A stretch of DNA of 64,000 nucleotides from Pseudomonadota bacterium (GTDB lineage Bacteria; Pseudomonadota; Gammaproteobacteria; Acidiferrobacterales; Acidiferrobacteraceae): assembly GCA_021816625.1 (NCBI GenBank), contig JAKAXM010000002.1:1270-65269 (forward strand), written 5' to 3'. Shown piece by piece: positions 30,564 through 38,922 of the stretch. The notes beneath the pieces are model-generated. The model saw only the letters and a list, made by a program, of their open reading frames with translations, was not told where the DNA came from and ran no database searches. The position numbers were made by a program, and so were the translations under genes. Position 1 is the stretch's first letter, and each line of letters starts with the position of its first letter.

Positions 30564-31820
30564 CTAAAAATCGTACTCGAGCATGAGCCGGTTATAGACG
30601 AACCGGTGCAGAACCGGCAGATTGTGAGCCACGCCCACGCGATCGCGGATGGACAAACCCTTGGCCGCACCGCCCAGGAAGTAGGTCAGATCCAGATCGG
30701 TCTCGTTCGTACGCGCTGACCCGTATGTGCCGGTCAAGGTATTGAAGTAATCGGCATAGCTTGCGATAAAGCGCAGCTTATGACTCAGGAAAAAGGCGGT
30801 TGCCGACACCTTGAAAGCATGCCCAGTCGTCTTGCGGTCGATCATCCCTTGGATCATAGACGTCGTATATAACGGATCTGTGGCATAGCCGGTCGTATAG
30901 GGAGACACGACATCGCCGTTACCGAAGGCCCCGGGATGAGCCGGAAGGTCGTTGTAGCCTATGGTCAGACGGTCATTGGCGTGCTTTACGCCGACCATGG
31001 CCCCATAGACGGTCGAATCCACCGTGCCCAGGTATTGGGCCCCGGACCCCGTCTCGCGCATGAACTGCGCGCCCACGAAGGGCTTGAAGCCGGAGCCCCC
31101 GGGCAGCGTATAGGACGCCTGCCCATAGCCCATTTTGGCCAGATCGTAAAACTCATAACCCCAGGCCGCGGCCTTGAGGCCTGCGCCCTTGTAATCGGCG
31201 CCCAGTGCGCCCGCGCCTGGCTCGGTCCGGTTTGGAAGACCGCCTGTGCCGCCGATATTGCGCGGATTATAGAGATCGCTTTGCGAAAACTCGTCGGCGG
31301 TCCGGCCCTTGAACGCTGTAATGCGCAGGGCGGAGATCGTAAGGCCCTTGATTGGTTTGACCGCGGCCAGCACGCCCTGATAGGTCGCCGGAATCAGACG
31401 CGAATCCGAGGGATTGATCCAGGGTGTTGACACCAGCTGGTCGCCGGCCCGCACCAGGACATGCCGGTTGTGATACTGGACGAACGCCTGGCCTAGGGTG
31501 TTTATGCCCTCGAAACCAGCCAAGGTGCCATCGACAAGCGCCGGATTCGAGTTATTCAGGCCGAGCGAGTGGGCCGTATAGAAACTGAGGCCGACGGAGA
31601 AACCGTAGAACGAACCCGTCAAGACATTGAGGGCGCCTCCGAGCGCGAAGGCCTGCTGGCCGGCCACGGGGCCGCTATAGTGCCGCGTAAAATCATACGC
31701 GCGCACATCGCCATTGACCGTCGTTCCTGCCCAAAAGCCCTGGCCCGCCACGGCCTGGCCGATACCCCCACAAACCACTACAAGGCCGCTCAGCACCGCG
31801 GCGCGACACGTTCTCTTCAT
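30564..31820 (-). CDS. Outer membrane porin, likely phosphate-starvation inducible
   Basis: A 418-residue protein with a signal peptide (MKRTCRAAVLSG, hydrophobic core, QAVA) and a pattern of alternating beta strands ending in an aromatic residue (LMLEYDF), as expected for an outer membrane barrel. It resembles OprD-like porins of acidophiles; substrate residues were not recognised. ATG 31820 has a GGGGGGA Shine-Dalgarno. A strong Pho box lies about 100 bases upstream and pstB-phoU lie downstream, so a role in uptake of phosphate or phosphorus compounds under starvation is likely, in the manner of OprP/OprO or PhoE but not shown to be homologous. Confidence 0.8.
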   Translation of the reverse strand: MKRTCRAAVLSGLVVVCGGIGQAVAGQGFWAGTTVNGDVRAYDFTRHYSGPVAGQQAFALGGALNVLTGSFYGFSVGLSFYTAHSLGLNNSNPALVDGTLAGFEGINTLGQAFVQYHNRHVLVRAGDQLVSTPWINPSDSRLIPATYQGVLAAVKPIKGLTISALRITAFKGRTADEFSQSDLYNPRNIGGTGGLPNRTEPGAGALGADYKGAGLKAAAWGYEFYDLAKMGYGQASYTLPGGSGFKPFVGAQFMRETGSGAQYLGTVDSTVYGAMVGVKHANDRLTIGYNDLPAHPGAFGNGDVVSPYTTGYATDPLYTTSMIQGMIDRKTTGHAFKVSATAFFLSHKLRFIASYADYFNTLTGTYGSARTNETDLDLTYFLGGAAKGLSIRDRVGVAHNLPVLHRFVYNRLMLEYDF

Positions 31821-31916
31821 GACCATCCCCCCTTTGTGTATCAAAACCATGGCGGGGGCCCAGGCCGAATCGGACACGGGGAGGCCCCACCGTTGCTTGC
31901 ATGCTAGGGTCCATAT

Positions 31917-31934
31917 GTGACATTTACATGACAT
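31917..31934 (-). promoter_or_regulatory. Pho box upstream of the porin
   Basis: On the minus strand the sequence ATGTCATGTAAATGTCAC has two 7-base half-sites (ATGTCAT and ATGTCAC) separated by 4 bases, close to the PhoB consensus CTGTCAT-N4-CTGTCAT. Ten bases further, TAGCAT fits a -10 element, which is the usual geometry of PhoB-activated promoters lacking a -35. phoB and phoR are in the same window. Confidence 0.78.
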
Positions 31935-32337
31935 TCGTAGTTCTTTTGTCACAATGCGCCGACCCCCAGACTTAAAGCAAGGCCCCGCGCCGGGGCCGCT
32001 GTGCTGGCCAAGGTTCCGTGGGAACCCCGGCATTCTTAAGTCTCGCTCGGGATCTGCGCGGGACACGAGAACTTATAGTGGATAGGCGCCCAACACTCAA
32101 AGCATGGGCGAAAATAAAGGCCCATGGTCACCCTATTCGGAACGCGTGGACGGCCCACACGACTGGGCACGAGCACCGCGCAGGGGGCGGAAAGTATCGG
32201 GAGATTGGTAAGCCCTGGGGCAATCGGCGGGCCGATAGGAAGCGGAGCGACTCCGGGGCGACTCGATGCCGCTCGAGCGCCGCAGACATGCGGGGCCTTC
32301 AAGGAGGGTAGGGTGTCAACACGGACTCAACGGGCCT
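31935..32337. other. Intergenic region with two hairpins
   Basis: About 400 bases with no supportable gene. GGCCCCG-CGC-CGGGGCC at 31981-31997 is a perfect stem. Read on the minus strand it is followed by TTGCTTT, so it could end leftward transcripts from the gene at 32.3-32.7 kb. GGTTCC/GGAACC at 32012-32026 is a second small stem. Confidence 0.4.
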
Positions 32338-32676
32338 TTAGGAACCCGCTGGGTCGGTCTCTCGGGGCGGCCCGCTATGATCGAGCTGTGCCAGCAGACG
32401 CATGCCTCCGAGCAGACCGCTTACGCGCGCCTCGATGTCGGCGTCCGACGCCTGCTCGGCAAGGGGCCAGTGGCTGTGCCGGCAACCAGGGGGGAGGGCC
32501 GTGGCGGGCGCCTGCGCCGAGCCGAGCGTGATGAGGAGATCGCACGCGCTCAGGTGATCGGCTTCGCAGCAGACCTCGACCCACGACGCGCCCAGCCGGC
32601 GCATGGCGGCGGCCGCCCGCGACTGCAGTGTAGGCGAAGGTGAGCGGAAGGCGATACGGGCACGTCTTTTATACAT
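32338..32676 (-). CDS. Low-molecular-weight phosphatase / ArsC-fold-like protein lacking the catalytic loop
   Basis: A 112-residue soluble protein. Its middle and end (a CDLLITLGSA strand, then CRHSHWPLAEQ and a helix with ARVSGLLGGM) follow the pattern of LMW phosphatase or arsenate reductase folds, where these parts read DLVITxxxxA and xxHWPxxDP. The N-terminal P-loop CxxxxxR is replaced by FRSPSPTLQSRAA, with no cysteine. If the resemblance is right it is catalytically dead or has another role; it could also be a decayed gene. ATG 32676 is preferred over TTG 32691. The assignment is tentative. Confidence 0.45.
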   Translation of the reverse strand: MYKRRARIAFRSPSPTLQSRAAAAMRRLGASWVEVCCEADHLSACDLLITLGSAQAPATALPPGCRHSHWPLAEQASDADIEARVSGLLGGMRLLAQLDHSGPPRETDPAGS

Positions 32677-32711
32677 AGGCGTTCGATACAAGGGTCTTAG
32701 ACATCATGTAT

Positions 32712-32799
32712 TGACCTGCCCGGCCTCAAACGACGTGGATTAAGCTTGAGGTCGGGAAAACCACCATCAACTCAGAGCCACAATTGAGGGGGCAGGTCA
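32712..32799 (+). repeat. Inverted repeat flanking the IS110 5' leader
   Basis: TGACCTGCCC at 32712-32721 and GGGCAGGTCA at 32790-32799 are perfect 10-base inverted repeats enclosing the segment just before the recombinase start codon. They may be part of the element's left end or form a leader hairpin that hides the start codon. Confidence 0.55.
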
Positions 32800-33905
32800 T
32801 GACGAAGTTTAGCAAGTACGTGGGGCTGGATACACATAAAGACACGATCACGGTGGCCGACGCCGGTCAGGGCAAGCCTCGCTATTAAGGGGAGATCGCC
32901 AATACCCCGGAGGCGGTGGCCAAGCTCGTGAAGAAGTTGAGCCCGGCAGGTGAAGTGCTGTCGTTCTGCTACGAGGCCGGTCCCTGCGGCTACGGCATCC
33001 ACCGGCAGTTGACCCATCTGGGTCACGACTGCGTGGTCGTCGCCCCCTCGCTCATCCCCGTAAAGCCCGGGGATCGAGTGAAGACCGATCGCCGGGATAG
33101 CGAATCGCTCGCTCGCTTGCATCGCGCCGGCGAGCTCACGGCGGTCTGGGTCCCAGGCCCCGAGCAAGAGGCGGTGCGCGACCTCACCCGCGCCCGGGAA
33201 GGCACCAAGGCCCTCGAGCGGCAGGCCAAGCAGCGCCTATCGGCCTGTCTCCTGCGTCATGGTCGCCTCTATACCGCGGGCAAGACGAAGTGGGCCAAGG
33301 CCCATGGTGAGTGGCTCATGACCCTCAAGTTCGAGGCCCCGGTCCAACAGAACGTCTTCCAGGAGTACGTCGATACCGTGGCCCATCTCACCGGCCGGGT
33401 GGCGGCCCTGGAGGAGGAGATGGTGCGCGTCCTCGATCATTTCTCGTTGGCTCCGGTGGTGCGCGCCTTGATGGCGCTGCGCGGCATACAGCTCGTGACG
33501 GCCCTCACCGTGGTCGCCGAGATCGGGGATCTCACGCGCTTTGATTCCCCTCGGCAGCTTATGAGCTATCTGGGGCTCGTGCCCTCCGAATCCTCCAGTG
33601 GCGCCACCACCCGCCGCGGCGGCATCACCAAGACCGGCAATGGGCACGTCCGGCGGGTGCTCACCGAGGCCGCCTGGTACTACCGCTTCCCGGCCCGCAA
33701 AACCGCCCACTTACAGCGAAGGGCCGAGAACACCAGCGATCCCGTGCAGACGATCGCCTGGAAGGCCCAGAAGCGGCTCTGCGGCCGCTACCAGCACCTG
33801 CTGCGGGCCGGCAAGATCAAGGTGCAGGTGTGCACGGCCATCGCCCGTGAGCTCACGGGCTTCCTGTGGGCCGTGGCCTGCGCGGTCCAGACGGAGGTTC
33901 AGTAA
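32799..33905 (+). pseudogene. IS110-family transposase (DEDD recombinase), broken by an in-frame stop
   Basis: The reading frame starts MTKFSKYVGLDTHKDT, the RuvC-like N-terminus of IS110 recombinases, and ends in a clear Transposase_20 domain (ALRGIQLVTALTVVAEIG, then LMSYLGLVPSE and GHVRRVLTEAAW). At 32886-32888 the frame has TAA where relatives usually have a second tyrosine codon (RYYGEI-type), consistent with a single-base change. Downstream the frame is intact to 33905. A shortened product from GTG 32916 would lack the first catalytic aspartate, so the copy is probably inactive unless helped in trans. About 369 codons in total. Confidence 0.85.
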
Positions 33906-34017
33906 CCCACTTATGACATAAGAGTTCGAGTATACTATACATGTCATTTCAATTGGCAAACAATTAACCGTTGACCATGAGACGTGAGTCTTTATATCAA
34001 GGCAGGAGTGGCCCGGT

Positions 34018-34123
34018 GGGAGAATCCTCGATTCCCCTATGAGGCGCCGATTCAACCCGGTGACCCTCGATTTTAGAGCGAGGCAGCTCCACGACGAAGC
34101 GAAGTCGGGCGGTATCCAACCCG
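34018..34123 (+). ncRNA. Hairpin-rich segment 3' of the IS110 recombinase (candidate bridge RNA)
   Basis: Several small stems follow each other. GGG(A)GAATC/GATTCCC with loop CTC spans 34018-34037. CCTCG/CGAGG with a 9-base loop spans 34065-34083. CGAC/GTCG with an 8-base loop spans 34092-34107. A further GGG-GG/CC-CCC stem spans about 34107-34122. IS110-family elements carry a structured guide (bridge) RNA in a non-coding end, placed 3' of the recombinase in the IS1111 group. The position and loops fit that idea, but no loop-to-target match was tested. Confidence 0.3.
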
Positions 34124-34245
34124 CGTATATCAGAGTGATCGACCGTCGTTAACAGCCGCTCGTGCCTTGACTTAAAGGCTTACGAATCAAAGGAGAACAA
34201 AAGACGCAAGAAAAACCACATTGCTAGTTGACAGGTCAAAACATA

Positions 34246-35001
34246 TCAGGGGAAAGTGTAGATGACGTTCAAGGTCGTAAAAGTCGATGTAGGCTTGAAT
34301 CCGATGGGCGCGCTCGTGTAATGATCGACGACCTCCGAAACCTTGAGCGCGAGCTTTCCCGTTATGGGTGTCGTGAGGTCTGTGCTAGACGAGATCAGCG
34401 TTCCCGTACGTGCGCCGAGCACAGCGACGCGCTGACCGAGGATCGTTTTGGCGCTTAGGCGATAGCGGTAATCCCCACCAAGACGCAGGACCGGAACATC
34501 ATCATGCCCGCCGGTCCGGAAATAATTCTGACGGAAGCCTAGGCCGGCGTCGACCTTGAGACGCATGTCGCCATGGCGCAGAAAACGATGACCAATCCCC
34601 ACGGATTCCACTTGATAATGGCGGTAGCCATCGAAAGGATTGCGATCGTAGCGCACGGTCCCGAGTAGAAAGTTCTCTTTTTCGCCACTGAAATAATGCT
34701 CCGCATCCACGTTGATATCTAAGCGGTTTGCGCTCACGAGGCCGCTGCTCGCGGTATAGTCGTAACTGAGTCGCCCGGCATAACGCCATAGACCCGCGCC
34801 GTAGCGGACACGATCATGGGTATCGAGGGTACGGGTGCTACTGGTGCCGGTGGTGGCTTCATAACCAAGGCCCGTCTGGGCACTAAAGCTGTGGCGTGGA
34901 GCAGCCAAGCCCTTGGCTGCCTGCACGGCAACCGGCATCAAAAGGGCGCATGCAAGGCCCGTACGGAAAGCGGTGAACCCGGGTCGGCGGGGCCCTAGCA
35001 T
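34246..35001 (-). CDS. DUF481-type outer membrane beta-barrel protein
   Basis: A 251-residue protein with a signal peptide (basic MLGPRRPGF.., hydrophobic core, VQAA) and the alternating strand pattern of the DUF481/YdiY salt-induced outer membrane family: SAQTGLGYEATTGTSSTR, RLDINVDAEHYFSGEKEN, then a C-terminal YTFP. Function is unknown. ATG 35001 is chosen; a GTG at 35013 is in frame with no better ribosome site. It stands alone between the IS110 element and the MscS-like gene. Confidence 0.78.
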   Translation of the reverse strand: MLGPRRPGFTAFRTGLACALLMPVAVQAAKGLAAPRHSFSAQTGLGYEATTGTSSTRTLDTHDRVRYGAGLWRYAGRLSYDYTASSGLVSANRLDINVDAEHYFSGEKENFLLGTVRYDRNPFDGYRHYQVESVGIGHRFLRHGDMRLKVDAGLGFRQNYFRTGGHDDVPVLRLGGDYRYRLSAKTILGQRVAVLGARTGTLISSSTDLTTPITGKLALKVSEVVDHYTSAPIGFKPTSTFTTLNVIYTFP

Positions 35002-35065
35002 ACGCAATTGCACAACCCCGCTGACATGAGGGCTGGGGCGGAAGAACAGGGGGGCGGCAGCAGCG

Positions 35066-35689
35066 TCATTCCTGGCGCTCCGAACGGCCGGTCAGCGGGC
35101 CGTCTTCCTCTTCGCTGGCCACGAGCGCCGCGCGCAGTTGCGCAGACAGCAGGACAGTCGACTTAACGGGCAAGGGGATGCGGCGTACGTACTTCTGAAA
35201 AAATAGGTTGTTGGGAATGAGGACGGTCGTACCCTGCGACTCCTCGACCTCGGTATACATAAGGTTGCTATCGAGCACCTTGCCCTTGACGCCATCCGGG
35301 AGGATCTCGATGTGCTGGCCGAGCTGATAGGGGCGCCATATGACCATGAAGAGGGTCGCTGTGATATTGCTCAATATGGTCCACACCGCCACCATTCCGA
35401 CCCCGAGGACGGCCAGAAAACCCGCAAAGGTATCGAGTACACCGGTAACCTCGAAGCCGGCCATGCGCAGTGTGACCAGCACAAGCAGGATGTAGAGGAG
35501 TACCGTCGCAAAGCGGCCCACCGCATGGAGAGCGCCGGCAGAGAAGGCGCGATTGCGTTGGAGAAGAACGAGTCCGCGATACAACCCCCGCTTCAGGTAG
35601 TGCAGGACAAAGAGTCCGCCCGCAAAGACCAGAACCGGTTTCCAGAGATTGACGAGGACCGCGTGGTACGACACCGAACCATCAAACAT
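35066..35689 (-). CDS. MscS-family small mechanosensitive channel
   Basis: A 207-residue protein with three hydrophobic helices in the first ~110 residues, the last being a Gly/Ala-rich pore-like helix (AGFLAVLGVGMVAVWTILSN). A beta domain follows (RPYQLGQHIEI, then GKVLDSNLMYTEV and VLIPNNLFF) typical of the MscS middle domain. The C-terminal domain is short. It begins 7 bases after the phoR stop and is probably co-transcribed with phoBR. It likely relieves osmotic pressure; a regulatory link to phosphate is not shown. Confidence 0.85.
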   Translation of the reverse strand: MFDGSVSYHAVLVNLWKPVLVFAGGLFVLHYLKRGLYRGLVLLQRNRAFSAGALHAVGRFATVLLYILLVLVTLRMAGFEVTGVLDTFAGFLAVLGVGMVAVWTILSNITATLFMVIWRPYQLGQHIEILPDGVKGKVLDSNLMYTEVEESQGTTVLIPNNLFFQKYVRRIPLPVKSTVLLSAQLRAALVASEEEDGPLTGRSERQE

Positions 35690-35696
35690 GGGCCCA

Positions 35697-37019
35697 TTAT
35701 ACAGGCGGAGGCGGAGGCAGCGAGCCGGGGGCGCCCGGCGTAAGTCGGCTTGACGGAAAGATACAGGTAAAGGTACTGCCCTTGCCGACCACGCTTTCGA
35801 TGGCAAGGCGCGCATCATGGCGCAGCAAGACCTGGCTTACGATGGAAAGACCGAGGCCGGTCCCCCCGGAGGCCCGCGAACGGGCTCCGTCGACACGGTA
35901 AAAGCGCTCCGTAAGAAACGGGATGTGGCGCTCGGGAATACCTTCACCGGTATCGGCGACCGCAAAGCGGCCACCCGCACTATCGGTGGTCCACGAGATG
36001 CGAATACGCCCTCCGGGGGGCGTATGACGTACGGCGTTCTGCACGAGATTCGTAAAGGCGCCGCGCAGCTCCTCAGTATTGCCGATCAAGGCGACATCGC
36101 CCACCTCGACCTCGATGTGATGGCCCCCGTCCGGACCGAGGGCCTTCGCGATATTGCAGAGCCCCGCCACCATGGTTTGCATCACCACGATCTCGTCCCG
36201 GGTGCGGGCCGGGGTCGTTTCCAACCGAGACAGGGCCAACAGGTCTTCGACGAGGCGACGCATGCGGTCGACTTGCTCACGCATAAGGACGAGACTTGCG
36301 CGCAGATCTGGATCGCCGTCGGCAAATACGTCCTGAAAGCTTTCGAGGAAACCGTGCAGCACGGTGAGCGGGGTGCGCAACTCGTGGGATACATCGGCAA
36401 CGAAGTGGCGGCGCATGTCTTCGAGCTTTTTCACATGCGATATGTCGCGGGCAATGACGAGCTTCTCGCTCGCACCAAACGGGATGATCTGAACGGCGAC
36501 CGTCAAGGGCTCGACCGATGGCCTAAAGATCAGCGGGTCCCGGTAGTCCCCCCCCTCCAGGTAGGTGGCAAATGTGGGGTCTCGCACCAGATGGACCAGC
36601 CGTGTCCCGACGTCACGGGCGGCGTGCAGGCCGAGCATGCGCTCGGCGGGCGGGTTGGCCCAATCGATCACATCGCCCTGCGACAACACGACCATAGCGT
36701 CAGGCATGGCACTGGCCGCAGCCTGCAAGCGATCGAACTGGCCGCTTAGATGCTTCTCGTGGCGATCGCTGTCGCGATCGCGCCTATGCACCTCGCGCAC
36801 GACCTCATCCCAGAGGCCGCCGAGCTCCGGAAATGGCCCCGTGCGGCCGCGGCGCAGCCAGCGATAGAGCTGATTGAGCTTGTGGAACTGGAAAAAGAGC
36901 GCGGAAACGACGCCCACGGCCATACCGGCCCACGGAAAACCGAAGGCCGCGCCCAACACTGCCCCCAGGAGCATGAGCCACAAGGCGCCCCACAACTCGC
37001 GGCGCAACTCTGGATGCAA
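35697..37019 (-). CDS. phoR: Phosphate sensor histidine kinase PhoR
   Basis: PhoR phosphorylates PhoB when phosphate is low and dephosphorylates it when PstB/PhoU signal plenty. It has two N-terminal membrane helices (residues 9-45), a PAS domain (around 105-200), a HisKA box with FVADVSHELRTPLT (phospho-histidine), and an ATPase domain with NLVQNAVRHTPPGG, DTGEGIPERHI and GGTGLGLSIV. A Pro-rich end is unusual. The start appears to be TTG 37019, 2 bases after phoB, suggesting translational coupling. Length of 440 aa is normal. Confidence 0.95.
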   Translation of the reverse strand: MHPELRRELWGALWLMLLGAVLGAAFGFPWAGMAVGVVSALFFQFHKLNQLYRWLRRGRTGPFPELGGLWDEVVREVHRRDRDSDRHEKHLSGQFDRLQAAASAMPDAMVVLSQGDVIDWANPPAERMLGLHAARDVGTRLVHLVRDPTFATYLEGGDYRDPLIFRPSVEPLTVAVQIIPFGASEKLVIARDISHVKKLEDMRRHFVADVSHELRTPLTVLHGFLESFQDVFADGDPDLRASLVLMREQVDRMRRLVEDLLALSRLETTPARTRDEIVVMQTMVAGLCNIAKALGPDGGHHIEVEVGDVALIGNTEELRGAFTNLVQNAVRHTPPGGRIRISWTTDSAGGRFAVADTGEGIPERHIPFLTERFYRVDGARSRASGGTGLGLSIVSQVLLRHDARLAIESVVGKGSTFTCIFPSSRLTPGAPGSLPPPPPV

Positions 37020-37021
37020 GT

Positions 37022-37711
37022 CTAGCTGTCCCCCGAAAAGCGGTAGCCCACGCCCCTGACAGTCTGAACATAGCGATCATAACCGCTGGGGGCCAAGGCC
37101 TTACGCAAACGACGAATATGCACGTCGACGGTGCGCTCGTCTATATAGGTGTTGCTCCCCCAGACGGCATCGAGAACCCGGGCGCGGCTGTGGACGCGCT
37201 CGGGATGGGTCATAAAAAAATGCAGCAAACGAAACTCGGTCGGCCCCAAGATCAGACGCTCGTCATCGGCGAGGACCTTATGGGTCCCTGGATCCAGCAG
37301 CAGACCGCCTACGGCGGCGATATCATCGGAGGCCATGGGCGCCACACGCCGCAGCACCGCCCGGACGCGGGCTATGAGCTCGCGGGGCGAAAACGGCTTG
37401 GTCATGAAGTCGTCGGCCCCCGTATTGAGGCCCCGGACCTTGTCTTCCTCGTCCACCCGCGCGGTCAACATGATAATGGGGATATTCTGGGTCAGCCGCT
37501 CACGCCGCAGCCGGCGGGCATAATCGACACCATCCATACCCGGAAGCATCCAGTCGAGCAGTATGAGATCGGGCAGATCGGCCAGCACCAGGGCGTGCGC
37601 CTCCCGCGTATCCTGGGCCTCAAGGCAGCTGAAATCCGCCTGCTTTAAGGCGAACCGGACCATGGCGCGGATCGCCGGCTCATCGTCGACAACAAGGATC
37701 TTTCCAGGCAT
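37022..37711 (-). CDS. phoB: Phosphate regulon response regulator PhoB
   Basis: PhoB activates genes with Pho boxes in low phosphate. The receiver domain has the DDE acid pocket at its start and phospho-acceptor D53 in LLDWMLPG. The C-terminal winged helix ends in [13 protein letters not shown] and [12 protein letters not shown], typical of the OmpR/PhoB class. ATG 37711 has an AGGGGGA Shine-Dalgarno; an upstream in-frame start at 37732 is less likely. A probable Pho box lies 36 bases upstream, implying autoregulation. Confidence 0.95.
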   Translation of the reverse strand: MPGKILVVDDEPAIRAMVRFALKQADFSCLEAQDTREAHALVLADLPDLILLDWMLPGMDGVDYARRLRRERLTQNIPIIMLTARVDEEDKVRGLNTGADDFMTKPFSPRELIARVRAVLRRVAPMASDDIAAVGGLLLDPGTHKVLADDERLILGPTEFRLLHFFMTHPERVHSRARVLDAVWGSNTYIDERTVDVHIRRLRKALAPSGYDRYVQTVRGVGYRFSGDS

Positions 37712-37746
37712 GATGTTCCCCCTGCCGCCCATTCAACACAAACAGT

Positions 37747-37764
37747 ATGACGCTTTTGTGTCAG
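37747..37764 (-). promoter_or_regulatory. Probable Pho box upstream of phoBR
   Basis: On the minus strand CTGACACAAAAGCGTCAT has two half-sites matching the Pho consensus at 5 of 7 positions each, separated by AAAA. Ten bases on, TTGAAT could be the -10. It is weaker than the porin site but placed correctly for PhoB autoregulation. Confidence 0.5.
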
Positions 37765-37796
37765 GCGCAACGGCGGCACGAGAGGATCTGTTACGC

Positions 37797-38159
37797 ATGC
37801 GCAAAAACACGGTACGACCGACCGATATCAAGCTGCATCAGAAATCCCGCATCCTGGAGGTAACCTTCGGCGAAGGGAGCCGGTTTGAGTTTCCCGCCGA
37901 ATATCTTCGCGTATACTCCCCTTCGGCCGAGGTACGGGGGCACGGCCCGGGCCAAGAGGTGCTGCAGGTCAATAAAGAGTCCGTGAATATCGTGGGCATA
38001 GAGCCGGTCGGGTCCTATGCCGTTTTGTTGCGCTTCGATGATGGGCACGACACGGGGATCTACTCGTGGGACCTGCTCTATAACCTCGGCGTGAACCAGG
38101 ACCGGCTTTGGAAAGAGTACATAAGCCGCCTGGAGCAGGCCGGTTACAAACGGAATTGA
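37797..38159 (+). CDS. DUF971 (gamma-butyrobetaine hydroxylase-like N-terminal) protein
   Basis: A 120-residue single-domain protein. The sequence RPTDIKLHQKSRILEVTF followed by FEFPAEYLRVYSPSAEV and a C-terminal DDGHDTGIYSWDLL is the DUF971 pattern, found alone in many proteobacteria near ubiE and linked to iron-sulfur protein assembly in some. ATG 37797 fits the domain start; longer in-frame extensions run through phoB on the other strand. It starts the ubiE operon, 4 bases upstream of ubiE, divergent from phoB. Confidence 0.88.
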   Translation: MRKNTVRPTDIKLHQKSRILEVTFGEGSRFEFPAEYLRVYSPSAEVRGHGPGQEVLQVNKESVNIVGIEPVGSYAVLLRFDDGHDTGIYSWDLLYNLGVNQDRLWKEYISRLEQAGYKRN

Positions 38160-38163
38160 TGCC

Positions 38164-38922
38164 ATGAACGAGGGTCAGGCCGGGACTACGACCGATTTTG
38201 GTTACCGGGAAGTGGCGGAGGACGAGAAGGCGCGCCTCGTGGGCTCGGTCTTCAGCTCCGTCGCCACACGCTACGATCTCATGAACGACCTGATGTCAGG
38301 CGGCCTGCATCGCGCTTGGAAGGCGTTTGCCGTGGGTCTGGCGGCGGCCAAAACCGGTGAACGGGTCCTGGACCTGGCTGGCGGGACCGGCGATCTCACG
38401 GCGGCCCTCGCGCCGCGCCTGGGGCCGAGCGGACTGCTGGTGTTGAGCGATATCAATGGGGCCATGCTCGGGGTGGGTCGCAACCGGCTCATAGACCGAG
38501 GGCTGACCGACCCTATATACCCGGTACAGGCCGACGCCGAGCGCCTGCCGTTTCCCGACAACAGCTTCGATCTCATTATCATAGGGTTTGGCTTGCGCAA
38601 CGTAACCCATAAGGATCGGGCGCTGAAGGCCATGCATCAGGCCCTAAAACCCGGGGGACGCGGGATCATCCTCGAGTTTTCAAAACCGCGATCTGCGGTC
38701 TTTAACCGCATCTACGACGCCTACTCCTTCGCGGTGGTCCCCAAAATCGGCCGGTTCGTGGCCCGCGACGAGGGGAGCTATCAGTACCTCGTGGAATCGA
38801 TCCGCAAGCACCCGGACCAAGAGACCCTGAAAACGCTCATGGAGTCGGCGGGTTTTGAGCGCGTGCAGTACTGGAATCTGACCGGGGGCATCGTCGCCGT
38901 CCACCGGGGTTACAAGCTCTAA
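38164..38922 (+). CDS. ubiE: Ubiquinone/menaquinone C-methyltransferase UbiE
   Basis: UbiE methylates the benzoquinol (or demethylmenaquinol) ring using SAM. Motifs include the VFSSVATRYDLMNDLMSGG entry, SAM motif LDLAGGTGDLT, and FGLRNVTHKDRAL. Length of 252 aa is normal. Followed by RDD, ubiJ and ubiB with overlapping or near-contiguous ends, a conserved ubiquinone locus. Confidence 0.96.
   Translation: MNEGQAGTTTDFGYREVAEDEKARLVGSVFSSVATRYDLMNDLMSGGLHRAWKAFAVGLAAAKTGERVLDLAGGTGDLTAALAPRLGPSGLLVLSDINGAMLGVGRNRLIDRGLTDPIYPVQADAERLPFPDNSFDLIIIGFGLRNVTHKDRALKAMHQALKPGGRGIILEFSKPRSAVFNRIYDAYSFAVVPKIGRFVARDEGSYQYLVESIRKHPDQETLKTLMESAGFERVQYWNLTGGIVAVHRGYKL

Larger units (their letters stand above)
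32764..34140 (+). mobile_element. IS110-family insertion element (ends approximate)
   Basis: An element is inferred from the recombinase and its non-coding flanks. Its true ends cannot be fixed because IS110 elements have weak or subterminal repeats; the limits given are only a guess that includes the 5' leader and the hairpin-rich 3' segment. It separates the phosphatase-like gene and the porin from the DUF481 gene and phoBR. The flank after the recombinase (33910-33970) is noticeably more AT-rich than the surroundings. Confidence 0.45.

Noticed and set aside
32018-32311. Open frames between the porin and the phosphatase-like gene
   Set aside because: No family resemblance or ribosome site; region holds hairpins instead.
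32799-32915. Recoded stop (selenocysteine or readthrough) in the IS110 frame
   Set aside because: The codon is TAA, not TGA, and no recoding element is visible; a simple nonsense mutation is more likely.
33906-34245. tRNA-like hairpins downstream of the IS110 recombinase
   Set aside because: No T-loop consensus or acceptor stem at the right distance; not a tRNA.
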